Shown piece after piece: positions 1-6,216 of a DNA stretch of 13,976 nucleotides. Origin of the DNA: Candidatus Doudnabacteria bacterium RIFCSPHIGHO2_02_FULL_46_11 (GTDB lineage: Bacteria > Patescibacteriota > Doudnabacteria > UBA920 > 2-02-FULL-46-11); assembly GCA_001779955.1 (NCBI GenBank), contig MFES01000035.1:1-13976 (forward strand). Reading direction: 5' to 3'. Numbering within the stretch: position 1 is the first letter of the stretch; every line of letters begins with the position of its first letter. The translations under genes and the position numbers were made by a program. The notes beneath the pieces are model-generated. The model was not told the origin of the DNA. It was given only the letters and a program-made list of their open reading frames with translations, and searched no databases.

Positions 1-479
1 ATGATATAGGTAAAGCTGGCAATTGACCAAGCTAAAGAAGATTCACGGCCTCTTTGGTCAGAATCGGAAAACCGGGCAAGCTCGGCCTGAAAAGCCGGCC
101 AGAAAAAAGCTTTTTGCATGGCTAAAAATGCCGCGGCTACAATGACGAATTTTTCGTGTCCGGGCAGATAAAAAAGCATCAGCCAATAACCTACCTGAAA
201 AGGAATGTTATAAACTAAAGCGTGCTTATAGCCTTTTTTCGAGGCAAGCGCTGCGCCATAAGGCACAAACAAAATGTAGAAAAAATAAACTGCGGCAAAA
301 AACAGCAATATCTTTGTTAAATCCCAGCCGAGCGCCACCACAAAGTAGATCGGCTCGAACAAAATCATCAAAGCCACGGCGAAATCGGCGATAGTTATGG
401 CGACATAAAACTCGCCAAGCTGTTTTTTGACAGCGTGCGAAAAATATTTTGGTAAATGCGGCAGTATTGGAACTATCAT
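1..479 (-). CDS. MFS-like membrane carrier, N-terminal part (cut by window edge)
   Basis: The frame is open from the ATG at 479 to base 1, giving about 159 residues with no stop, so the gene continues outside the window. The protein begins MIVPILPHLPKYF and then has a short amphipathic stretch. At least four hydrophobic segments follow (roughly residues 27-45, 50-75, 90-110 and 118-135), separated by short charged loops such as ASKKGYKH. This spacing and the loop between the second and third helices resemble major facilitator superfamily carriers, and similar short MFS-like proteins are common in Parcubacteria (from memory). No substrate can be read from the sequence. The start lies 4 bases after the TGA of the tsaC-like gene (TGA-CGGG-ATG), so the two are almost certainly one transcript and perhaps translationally coupled. 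No clear Shine-Dalgarno site precedes it. Other multi-pass membrane families cannot be excluded. Confidence 0.7.
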   Translation of the reverse strand, partial: MIVPILPHLPKYFSHAVKKQLGEFYVAITIADFAVALMILFEPIYFVVALGWDLTKILLFFAAVYFFYILFVPYGAALASKKGYKHALVYNIPFQVGYWLMLFYLPGHEKFVIVAAAFLAMQKAFFWPAFQAELARFSDSDQRGRESSLAWSIASFTYI

Positions 480-483
480 CCCG

Positions 484-1116
484 TCAAATTGTCATTTGTT
501 TTAGCGCATCAAAAATTTGTTTTTTGGAAATAGACCCCTCGCGCAAAATCTTAATATCATTAGCGGTTAAATCAACTACTGTTGAAATCCGCCCCTTCTT
601 TAGTTTACCACCATTAACGATTAGGTCCGGCTTATATTTCCTTTTTTTAAACTCAAGCTCAATTTCTTGCGCGGAATAGCAAGGAGACTTACCGGAAATA
701 TTCGCACTGGTCGTGGTTATAGGTACGCCCAACTTTTTAGTGATGAGCTGCGGAAAAGGATGCTTGGCCATTCTAATACCTACTTTCTTACCCCCAGATA
801 ATATACGCCAGCTTTTTCTTTGGAAAAGCGACTTTTTCAAAGGTAGCACTAATGTTAAAGTACCCGGCATAAATTTACGCCAGAATATTAACGCCCGCTC
901 ATCGAAAACTGCAATTTTCCTTGCTTGGGACAAATCACTCACTGCTATTGAAACTGCCTTTATGGCGCTTCTCCCTTTTATTTTGTAAATTTTTTTCAGC
1001 GCGGGCACACTATTTGCTAAAGCGCCCAAACCATAAGCCGTATCAGTCGGATATGCTATGACTCCGCCTTTTTTCAGTACTCGAACGGCCAGTTCAATAT
1101 CTTTGAGCATTGACAT
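484..1116 (-). CDS. tsaC: L-threonylcarbamoyladenylate synthase (TsaC/Sua5/YrdC family)
   Basis: This enzyme makes threonylcarbamoyl-AMP from threonine, bicarbonate and ATP, the first step of t6A37 modification of ANN-decoding tRNAs in the cytoplasm. The 210-aa product has the family signatures in order: GGVIAYPTDTAYGLG (residues 17-31), an IKGR substrate-loop motif, a PGTLTLVLP block, GIRMAKHPFP, TTSANISGKSP and STVVDL near the C terminus. Length fits the short TsaC form without the Sua5 C-terminal domain. I chose the ATG at 1116 (MSML...); the ATG at 1110 is equally possible. The frame stays open to 1221, but those extra codons run through the leader of the GC-rich cassette on the other strand and do not look like TsaC. 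There is no Shine-Dalgarno site. The start codons overlap the -35 box of the divergent cassette. It probably forms an operon with the downstream MFS-like gene. Confidence 0.93.
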   Translation of the reverse strand: MSMLKDIELAVRVLKKGGVIAYPTDTAYGLGALANSVPALKKIYKIKGRSAIKAVSIAVSDLSQARKIAVFDERALIFWRKFMPGTLTLVLPLKKSLFQRKSWRILSGGKKVGIRMAKHPFPQLITKKLGVPITTTSANISGKSPCYSAQEIELEFKKRKYKPDLIVNGGKLKKGRISTVVDLTANDIKILREGSISKKQIFDALKQMTI

Positions 1117-1137
1117 TTTTTGATAAACTGTTAGCTT
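1110..1137 (+). promoter_or_regulatory. Promoter of GC-rich cassette 1
   Basis: An exact TTGACA -35 box lies at 1110-1115. The best -10 at 16-base spacing is TAGCTT (1132-1137), which matches TATAAT poorly. The -35 box overlaps both possible start codons of the divergent tsaC gene. The call rests on the perfect -35, the downstream Shine-Dalgarno site and analogy with the other three cassettes; the -10 is weak. Confidence 0.4.
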
Positions 1138-1183
1138 TAAGGCACCCAACGGCTTCTTCGCGAGGCCAAACAAGGAGGGCAAC

Positions 1184-1516
1184 ATGCCCTGCACCTGTAC
1201 CCCGGCAGCACACGCAGCCATCGCGGCGGATCTCGATAATTTGCGTTATCGGATCCTGTTCGAGGATGAGCCGTGTGAACGGCTGCCGGAACTAGACGGC
1301 TTGCACGCCGGTATCGCACGGATCGTCCACCGCCGAGTCGGCTCGCGGGCCTGGCGCACGCATGCTCTAAAGGTGCGTTACGCCGTCAACCTTCACCTCG
1401 ATCGGGCATCGGGCCGTGATCTCAACGGCTGCTTTGATGCCCTGATCGCCCACCTCCAACCGCAAAATGAGGGTACCGATGCATCAACCAGACGCCGGCG
1501 ACGCAAGGTCGCCTGA
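1184..1516 (+). CDS. GC-rich cassette 1: unrecognised 110-aa protein
   Basis: I do not recognise this protein. Evidence for it being a gene: the site AAGGAGG (1172-1178) sits 5 bases before the ATG, the frame is open to TGA at 1514-1516, and a long hairpin follows. G+C is far above the neighbours: bases 1321-1380 count 40 of 60 G/C against about 45% in a sampled stretch of glyS. The product has Cys residues at 3 and 5 in a short MPCTCTP start, a mixed-charge middle rich in Arg, Ala and Leu without membrane segments, and a basic tail RRRRRK (103-108), so it could bind nucleic acid, although that is a guess. It lies on the plus strand between leuS and tsaC, both on the minus strand. It is one of four similarly built units in the window and may have been acquired separately from the backbone. 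Confidence 0.65.
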   Translation: MPCTCTPAAHAAIAADLDNLRYRILFEDEPCERLPELDGLHAGIARIVHRRVGSRAWRTHALKVRYAVNLHLDRASGRDLNGCFDALIAHLQPQNEGTDASTRRRRRKVA

Positions 1517-1535
1517 AAGCGTCAGGTCAACTCAC

Positions 1536-1593
1536 GGCCGCTGACTTAGCAAGACTCGGATAATCCGAGTCAGTCAGCGGCCCTTATGTTTTT
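1536..1593 (+). terminator. Long compound hairpin ending cassette 1
   Basis: The outer arms GGCCGCTGACT (1536-1546) and AGTCAGCGGCC (1572-1582) are perfect complements. Inside lies a second palindrome, GACTCGGAT (1553-1561) with ATCCGAGTC (1563-1571) around one base. A T-run at 1589-1593 follows a six-base gap, and its last two bases belong to the reverse complement of the leuS stop codon. The structure would also fold in leuS mRNA. Confidence 0.75.
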
Positions 1594-4108
1594 AAACTAC
1601 TTTTTTAACTACAAAATTCAGAATTCTGCCAGGCACGTAGATCATTTTTTCGACCTGCGAGATATTTTGGATATAAGTTTTTATCTTTTCGCTTTTCAAG
1701 GCCATTGCCGCAACTTCTTCTTTTTCCATATCAGCCGGGACTTCCAAAGTATCGCGCAGTTTGCCGTTGACCTGAACGGCCAATCGCACCTTCTGTCCCG
1801 CTTCAACCTCACGTATGTCCGGCCATGAACTTTTTTGCACGCTTCGCTTGTTGCCCAAGCGTTCCCAAATTTCCTCGGCGATATGCGGAGCAAAGGGCGA
1901 TAGAATTAGAACGTAGGTTGAAATTACTTTTCTCGAAACTTCTCCGGGCGAAGCCAAAAGACTGTGTGAAAATTCCATCATTGCGGCAATGGCCGTATTG
2001 AATTTCATATTTTCTATGTCGCTGGTAACTTTATTCACCAAGATCTGCAGCCTGGCTTCCAGTTCTTTGGGCGATTTTTTAGCAGGTTCTGCGTCTAGGA
2101 CAGCCTCGGAAATATCCCAAACTCTTTTTAAAAATCTGGAGATACCAACCATGCTGCGCGTATTCCAGGGTTTGGCGTCTTCGAACGGCCCCATGAACAT
2201 TTCATAAACTCGCAAAGTGTCGGCGCCAAATTCCTTGATAATATCGTCGGGATTGATAACATTGCCGCGGCTCTTACTCATCTTTTGGCCATCGGGCGCC
2301 AAGATTAATCCCTGGTTTCGCAGGCTCTTGAAAGGCTCATCAGTTGAAACAAAACCGGCATCAAACAAAACTTTGTGCCAAAAACGAGCATACAACAAAT
2401 GCAACACGGCGTGCTCGGCGCCGCCAACATACAAGTCAACAGGCATCCAAACTTTTTCTTTCTCCTTATCCCAGGCCTCTTTGCTGTTATGCGGGTCTAT
2501 AAAGCGCAAATAATACCAGCAGCTCCCGGCCCACTGCGGCATGGTGTTGGTTTCCCGTTTTGCTTCTCCGCTACATTTAGGGCAACGGGTATTCACCCAA
2601 TCCTCAATTGCGGCCAAGGGCGATTCGCCTGTTCCGGTGGGCTCGTATTTTTCAACCTCCGGTAACAATACGGGCAAGTCAATTTCTCGCACCGGGACAA
2701 TGCCACAGGAAGGGCAATGTACTATTGGGATAGGCTCACCCCAATATCTTTGCCGAGAAAAAATCCAATCGCGCAGTTTTAAGGTTTCGGCTTTTTCGCC
2801 CTCGCCCCGCCGCTCCAAATAATTCAAAATATTTTTTTTGGCCTCATCAGAATGCATGCCGCTGAAACCGCCGGAATCGACAAGCACGCCCTCGCCGGTA
2901 TAAGGCAAATCTATATTCGCATCCGAACCCTCCGCTACCACTACCGCATGGATGGCTAAATCGTACTTTTTGGCAAAATCATAATCGCGGGCGTCATGAG
3001 CCGGTACGGCCATAATCGCCCCGGCACCGACATTGCCTAAAACATAGTCGGCCACCCAAATCGGAATTTCTTGCTGATTTATCGGGTTAACGGCATAGGC
3101 TCCGGTAAACACGCCGCTTTTATCGGCCGCCGCCTCAACTTCCCTTTCTAAATCGGCTTTGCCCGCGGCATGGTCTATATAAGCCATGACCTGTTCGCTT
3201 TGCGCGGGCGTAACAATTTCCCTGATCAATTTGTGTTCAGGCGCAAGCACGATAAAAGTCGCGCCAAAAATCGTATCAACGCGCGTGGTGAATATTTCAA
3301 TGTCCGCCTTCATTCCCCTGACTTCAAAAAAAACTTTAGCGCCCATTTTTTTACCAATCCAGTCGCGCTGAAGTTTTTTTATCGGCTCCGGCCAGTCCAC
3401 TTTTTCCAAATCAGAAAGCAGCCGGTCGGCGTAAGCCGTAATTTTCAATATCCACTGGCGCATTTTTTTTCTCTCCACCGGCGTACCGCAGCGTTCGCAT
3501 TTGCCGTCAACCACTTCTTCGTTGGCCAAACCGGTTTTATCTTTCGGGCACCAGTTTATCGGCGCGTCCGTCTCATAAGCCAAGCCCTTTTTGAATAATT
3601 GCAGAAAAATCCATTGTGTCCATTTGTAATAATTCGGATCAGTCGTGCTAACTTCGCGGGACCAATCATAAGAAAGGCCCAGGGATTTTATCTGCTTGCG
3701 AAAGTTATCAATATTTTTTTGGGTCACTGTTGCCGGATGCGTGCCAGTCTTGATGGCATAGTTTTCGGCAGGCAAGCCAAAGGCGTCCCAACCCATGGGA
3801 TGTAATACCGATTTTCCTTTCATCCTTAAATGCCGCGCCATTATGTCGGTGGCGGTGTAACCTTCCGGGTGGCCAACATGCAGGCCATCGGCCGAAGGAT
3901 AGGGGAACATATCGAGTATGTACACCTTCTCCCCTTCCGGCAAATCAGGCGTTTCGAATAGCTTTTTCTCTTCCCAATACTTTTGCCATTTTTTTTCTAT
4001 AGCGTTGTAATCATAACGGCCAAAACTAACAGAAGACTTCTTGGCTGAAGTCTTGGTTTTTTTTGTTTCTACAGCTTCTGTATTTTCTGATTTTTTCTTT
4101 CGCGGCAT
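1592..4108 (-). CDS. leuS: Leucyl-tRNA synthetase
   Basis: This class I enzyme charges tRNA-Leu with leucine in the cytoplasm. The 838-aa product has the class signatures: HVGH (77-80, the HIGH motif) within PYPSADGLHVGHPEGY, and KMSKS at about 609-613 followed by RGNVINP. Between them lies a CP1 editing domain with TTRVDTIFG and GAIMAVPAHDARD, and Cys pairs of the zinc-knuckle type (CPSCG, CPKC). A hydrophobic anticodon-binding region and a C-terminal domain follow. I chose the ATG at 4108 (MPRKKKSE) because a TATAAT box ends 9 bases upstream, so the in-frame codons up to 4204 would lie upstream of the transcription start. The first ~28 residues are a Lys/Ser/Thr-rich extension before the normal YDYNAIEKKWQKYW start of the family, probably disordered. 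There is no Shine-Dalgarno site. Confidence 0.97.
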   Translation of the reverse strand: MPRKKKSENTEAVETKKTKTSAKKSSVSFGRYDYNAIEKKWQKYWEEKKLFETPDLPEGEKVYILDMFPYPSADGLHVGHPEGYTATDIMARHLRMKGKSVLHPMGWDAFGLPAENYAIKTGTHPATVTQKNIDNFRKQIKSLGLSYDWSREVSTTDPNYYKWTQWIFLQLFKKGLAYETDAPINWCPKDKTGLANEEVVDGKCERCGTPVERKKMRQWILKITAYADRLLSDLEKVDWPEPIKKLQRDWIGKKMGAKVFFEVRGMKADIEIFTTRVDTIFGATFIVLAPEHKLIREIVTPAQSEQVMAYIDHAAGKADLEREVEAAADKSGVFTGAYAVNPINQQEIPIWVADYVLGNVGAGAIMAVPAHDARDYDFAKKYDLAIHAVVVAEGSDANIDLPYTGEGVLVDSGGFSGMHSDEAKKNILNYLERRGEGEKAETLKLRDWIFSRQRYWGEPIPIVHCPSCGIVPVREIDLPVLLPEVEKYEPTGTGESPLAAIEDWVNTRCPKCSGEAKRETNTMPQWAGSCWYYLRFIDPHNSKEAWDKEKEKVWMPVDLYVGGAEHAVLHLLYARFWHKVLFDAGFVSTDEPFKSLRNQGLILAPDGQKMSKSRGNVINPDDIIKEFGADTLRVYEMFMGPFEDAKPWNTRSMVGISRFLKRVWDISEAVLDAEPAKKSPKELEARLQILVNKVTSDIENMKFNTAIAAMMEFSHSLLASPGEVSRKVISTYVLILSPFAPHIAEEIWERLGNKRSVQKSSWPDIREVEAGQKVRLAVQVNGKLRDTLEVPADMEKEEVAAMALKSEKIKTYIQNISQVEKMIYVPGRILNFVVKKVV

Positions 4109-4117
4109 ATTGGGTTT

Positions 4118-4123
4118 ATTATA
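4118..4123 (-). promoter_or_regulatory. leuS -10 box, near-leaderless transcript
   Basis: An exact TATAAT lies on the minus strand at 4118-4123, 9 bases upstream of the leuS ATG. Transcription would begin about 3 bases before the start codon. No convincing -35 box is seen at 16-18 spacing. Confidence 0.55.
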
Positions 4124-4140
4124 ACTCAAACTTAAACAAT

Positions 4141-4159
4141 TAAAAACTCCTTCGGGAGC
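4141..4159 (-). terminator. Short hairpin with T-run just upstream of the leuS promoter
   Basis: CTCC-TTCG-GGAG (4147-4158, plus strand) is a 4-bp stem. Read on the minus strand it is followed by five T (4146-4142). It could stop transcripts arriving from cassette 2 before the leuS promoter. The stem is short, so this is tentative. Confidence 0.3.
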
Positions 4160-4193
4160 AGAAAGACAAAAAGAATAAGTTAGCCGACCAGCC

Positions 4194-4229
4194 GCAACAA
4201 CCATAGAACGGCCGTGCTATGCTTGTTGC
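4194..4229. repeat. 36-bp quasi-palindrome upstream of leuS
   Basis: The arms GCAACAA (4194-4200) and TTGTTGC (4223-4229), then CATA with TATG, then a central ACGGCCGT give 15 of 18 paired positions around the 4211/4212 centre. There is no T-run, so it is not an ordinary terminator. It could be a protein-binding or recombination site, or decayed repeat. Confidence 0.5.
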
Positions 4230-4380
4230 ACCAAAATTTACAGGTTGAACTGCTCGTGAATATTATTCTCGTTTCCTAAATATTGACCCTCCAGAAAGCT
4301 CGCATATTGTTCTGCGTGATAATGGCGGCAGATTCGCCAATCCTAAATATAATTTAACATATAATTTTACTTTTAAAAAA
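4219..4380 (+). pseudogene. Possible gene fragment in the leuS-cassette 2 gap
   Basis: The gap between the leuS start and cassette 2 (4109-4473) has no clear intact gene. On the plus strand, a frame from ATG 4219 reads MLVAPKFTG, meets TGA at 4246-4248, then continues through protein-like sequence (AREYYSRFLNIDPPESSH, then a VLRDNGG...NPKYNLTY stretch) up to the cassette 2 terminator. The composition looks like real protein, but I cannot assign a family. It may be a relic of a decayed gene or chance. Confidence 0.2.
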
Positions 4381-4414
4381 CAGCGAGCTCCGCCGAGATG
4401 TACTCGGCGGAGCT
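4375..4414 (-). terminator. Terminator of GC-rich cassette 2
   Basis: A perfect 12-bp stem, AGCTCCGCCGAG (4386-4397) and CTCGGCGGAGCT (4403-4414) with a 5-base loop, is followed on the minus strand by CGCTG and six T (4380-4375). This is a textbook intrinsic terminator for the gene ending at 4474. Confidence 0.85.
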
Positions 4415-4454
4415 TTCAAAACGCGGGAGGGCCAAGGGACCAAACCAAGGCCCA

Positions 4455-4474
4455 ATCCGCGCGGACGCGCGGAT
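4455..4474 (-). repeat. GC-rich palindrome at the cassette 2 stop codon
   Basis: ATCCGCGCG (4455-4463) and CGCGCGGAT (4466-4474) are perfect inverted arms two bases apart. The palindrome begins inside the TGA stop codon of the cassette 2 gene and precedes the main terminator. It could stabilise the mRNA end. Confidence 0.5.
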
Positions 4475-5100
4475 CAAGCGGCCAAGTCCAGAACCTTGCG
4501 GGCACGACCGAGACGATCACCCCGGTCGAAGTCGTCGCCGAGCCAGAACCAGCCCACACCGCCGTCCGTGCCCAGGGCCGACACGTAGCGGTCGCTGTCG
4601 GAGTCGCGCACGATGGTCCCGGTAGCAATGATGAAGATCTTGTCACGGATCTCGGCCGGGATCAGGTGGCGCTGACGGGCGAGGGCGCGGATCTGCCCGT
4701 GCGTCAGTCGCGCCTTGAGGAGCTTGGCGCGTATGAGCATGTCCTCACCGCCGCACAATGGCTCATCGTCCACCAAAAACTCCTGGAGGTCGATGGCGTA
4801 ACGGCCGGGCGTGACCTCGGACAGTGAGTCCGGCGCATGGCCCTCGCCCCAGTCCGGGAGCTCGTAGGCCAGGTCTTCGACCGTGACCTTGATCACGATC
4901 CCGGTCGGCGTGAGAAGGTCAACTACGGCGTCGATCAGTCGCTCGCGATCTTCGCGGCCCTGCTCGCTGGTGAGAGCGTAAATCCGCTCATCAGACCAAC
5001 CGCGAGCGGTCAGTCCTTCTACGAGCAGGCTGATGATGTGGCCCATCCAGCCCGCCACTCTCATGAACCAGGTCTTTTCCTGCCGGCTTGCACGTGACAT
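4474..5100 (-). CDS. GC-rich cassette 2: unrecognised 208-aa protein with Trp-rich C-terminal module
   Basis: I cannot name this protein. I chose the ATG at 5100 because GGAGG lies 5 bases upstream, the same arrangement as cassettes 1 and 3; the frame stays open to 5217, but those codons cross a hairpin leader. The N-terminal ~70 residues (VAGWMGHIISLLVEGL, then SDERIYALT and a DxVVDLLTP segment) look mostly helical. The middle contains LIRAKLLKARLTHGQIRALA. The C-terminal part has GTIVRD (161-166), YVSAL (172-176) and WFWLGDDF (184-191), ending in Arg/Lys-rich sequence. From memory, this pattern of a GT-x-x-RD strand, an aromatic block and a basic end recurs in hypothetical proteins of Parcubacteria; I could not check this. 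Bases 4861-4920 count 37 of 60 G/C, well above the neighbours. It is transcribed alone from its own promoter, in the same direction as tatD and leuS. Confidence 0.75.
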   Translation of the reverse strand: MSRASRQEKTWFMRVAGWMGHIISLLVEGLTARGWSDERIYALTSEQGREDRERLIDAVVDLLTPTGIVIKVTVEDLAYELPDWGEGHAPDSLSEVTPGRYAIDLQEFLVDDEPLCGGEDMLIRAKLLKARLTHGQIRALARQRHLIPAEIRDKIFIIATGTIVRDSDSDRYVSALGTDGGVGWFWLGDDFDRGDRLGRARKVLDLAA

Positions 5101-5129
5101 TGAAGCCTCCGGTTTGTTGGTCGTCCGCT

Positions 5130-5150
5130 GCCGGGCGTAATTCGCCAGGC
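5130..5150 (-). repeat. Small hairpin in the cassette 2 leader
   Basis: GCCGGGCG (5130-5137) and CGCCAGGC (5143-5150) form a stem of seven pairs with one mismatch, about 30 bases before the cassette 2 start codon. It could modulate translation. The evidence is structural only. Confidence 0.35.
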
Positions 5151-5183
5151 TCCAAGCAACCATTTTGCAAACCCTGTCTCCGG

Positions 5184-5232
5184 ATTGAAAACAGGAGAAA
5201 AGCCTGATTTTAGCCAATCTCCTGTTTTCAAT
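5184..5232 (-). repeat. 15-bp perfect inverted repeat at the 5' end of the cassette 2 mRNA
   Basis: ATTGAAAACAGGAGA (5184-5198) and its exact complement TCTCCTGTTTTCAAT (5218-5232) enclose a 19-base loop. The repeat begins about 12 bases after the -10 box, so nearly the whole hairpin would be at the very 5' end of the mRNA. No T-run follows on the minus strand, so it is unlikely to be the tatD terminator. Confidence 0.7.
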
Positions 5233-5243
5233 ACTAACCTTAT

Positions 5244-5272
5244 ATTATAGCGCGAATATTAATTTATGTCAA
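5244..5272 (-). promoter_or_regulatory. Promoter of GC-rich cassette 2
   Basis: Read on the minus strand, TTGACA (5272-5267), 17 bases and TATAAT (5249-5244) are both exact matches to the sigma70 consensus. The -35 lies inside the last codons of tatD and the spacer covers its stop. The leader to the chosen ATG is about 137 bases. Confidence 0.85.
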
Positions 5273-6113
5273 ACAGGTTCCTGGCATTATTTTCTGTAGC
5301 CTCAAGCACCTTTCCGACACTCACGCCTTTTATTTCCGCGATTTTTTTCGCAATAAACTTGGTAAATTTGGGTTCATTCCGCTTGCCGCGAAACGGCACT
5401 GGCGTCAAATAAGGCGCATCGGTTTCCAAAAGCAAGTTTTCCAGAGGTATTTCACGAACAACTTCAACGAGCGGATTAGTTTTGCCTGAATCGGGCGAAG
5501 CGGAGCTTCGTTTGGGGTCAAAAGTAAGAATGCCTGAAATGCCAAGATAAAACCCGCGTTCAACAAACTGCCGAGCAATGCGCAAATCGCCGCTGAAAGA
5601 ATGTATGGTCGCTTTTTTTACGTTTTCCTCTTCAAAAATTCGTAAAACATCCTGATAGGCATCGTAGCCGGCCTGCTCGTCGCGGGTATGCACCACAAGC
5701 GGCAGATTTTGCTCGAGCGCCAATTTTATCTGTGCTTTGAACAATTCCGCCTGCGCTTCGCGCGCTTCATATTCGGTGCGACCTTCTAAATCCTGGTTCT
5801 GCCAATAATAATCCAGCCCGCACTCCCCGATTCCAACGATTTTGTTGGAATCGCCCTGAGCTTGTCGAAGGGCGCCCTTAATAAGCGCAACAACCTCATC
5901 AGGCATAACTCGTAAAGCAAAGTGCGGATGAACGCCGAGGCAGGCGTAAATTTTATCATACTCGCGCGATAATTCAGCCACTGTTTCCAAGTTTTGCGGG
6001 TCGGCGCAGACATTAACGACAAAAGCCAACTCTTTCAAGTTGTCTTCGATAGCCTGCTCGCGGTCGGCCTCAAACCGCTCGTCTTCAAAATGGCAGTGGG
6101 TATCAACGAGCAT
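5259..6113 (-). CDS. tatD: TatD-family metal-dependent DNase/hydrolase
   Basis: This is a TIM-barrel amidohydrolase-type hydrolase; TatD proteins act as 3'-5' exonucleases or related DNA-processing enzymes in the cytoplasm. The 284-aa product shows the metal-binding set: THCHFED at 5-11, GIGECGLDYYW with Glu97, VVHTRDE, TIHSFSG and LLLETDAPYLTPVPFRGKRN. Length is normal for the family (about 255-290). Two surface-loop regions look inserted: RQAQGDS at about residues 82-88 and KRSSASPDSGK at about 198-208. Both coincide with palindromic DNA (5831-5874 and 5496-5510). It lies 103 bases downstream of metG in the same orientation, the same pairing as in Firmicutes, so they may share a transcript. 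Its 3' end doubles as the -35 region of cassette 2. Confidence 0.93.
   Translation of the reverse strand: MLVDTHCHFEDERFEADREQAIEDNLKELAFVVNVCADPQNLETVAELSREYDKIYACLGVHPHFALRVMPDEVVALIKGALRQAQGDSNKIVGIGECGLDYYWQNQDLEGRTEYEAREAQAELFKAQIKLALEQNLPLVVHTRDEQAGYDAYQDVLRIFEEENVKKATIHSFSGDLRIARQFVERGFYLGISGILTFDPKRSSASPDSGKTNPLVEVVREIPLENLLLETDAPYLTPVPFRGKRNEPKFTKFIAKKIAEIKGVSVGKVLEATENNARNLFDIN
5496..5510. repeat. Palindrome inside tatD (loop insertion 2)
   Basis: CGAAGC-GGA-GCTTCG is a perfect 6-bp inverted repeat within the codons for the KRSSASPDS stretch. That stretch is longer and less TatD-like than the family usually shows between the TF strand and the VVREIPLE helix. Confidence 0.45.
5831..5874. 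repeat. Two adjacent palindromes inside tatD (loop insertion 1)
   Basis: TTCCAAC (5831-5837) pairs with GTTGGAA (5844-5850), and CGCCCT (5852-5857) pairs with AGGGCG (5869-5874). On the coding strand the second reads as the CCCTTCGACAAGCTCAGGG sequence, which I remember as a widespread dispersed repeat in environmental genomes. It encodes RQAQGD, just before the conserved GIGE strand. Confidence 0.55.
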
Positions 6114-6177
6114 AAATTAAAATTCAAAAATCAAAAGTCAAAATTACAAATGAGAATAAGACCAATGGAGACAATTT

Positions 6178-6215
6178 TTATCACAACTGTTGACGGCCGT
6201 GAACGGTTGTGATAA
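6178..6215. repeat. Inverted repeat between metG and tatD
   Basis: TTATCACAAC (6178-6187) and GTTGTGATAA (6206-6215) are perfect 10-bp arms with extra pairing in the loop. It starts one base after the metG stop codon. It has no T-run on the minus strand, so it may be an mRNA 3' stabiliser or weak terminator between metG and tatD. Confidence 0.55.
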
Positions 6216-6216
6216 G

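Noticed and set aside
1117..1221. N-terminal extension of the TsaC-like protein (35 extra codons)
   Set aside because: The codons overlap the cassette 1 leader and start on the opposite strand, do not resemble TsaC, and have no ribosome site.
1536..1582. Integron attC-like site for a gene cassette
   Set aside because: The palindrome lacks paired RYYYAAC/GTTRRRY core sites at its ends, no integrase is present, and the other cassettes' hairpins do not resemble it.
3170..3598. 142-aa plus-strand ORF
   Set aside because: It lies wholly inside leuS in the antisense frame; leuS is unambiguous and the plus-strand product shows no family features or ribosome site.
4246..4248. TGA read as glycine (Gracilibacteria/SR1 code) to extend the 4219-4380 frame
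   Set aside because: tsaC, metG and all four cassette ORFs end in TGA at the expected protein length, so TGA is a stop here.
5101..5217. Earlier start for the cassette 2 protein
   Set aside because: These codons run through the leader hairpins; the ATG at 5100 has GGAGG at 5 bases, as in cassettes 1 and 3. An ATG at 5163 with a weaker AGGG site is possible but less likely.
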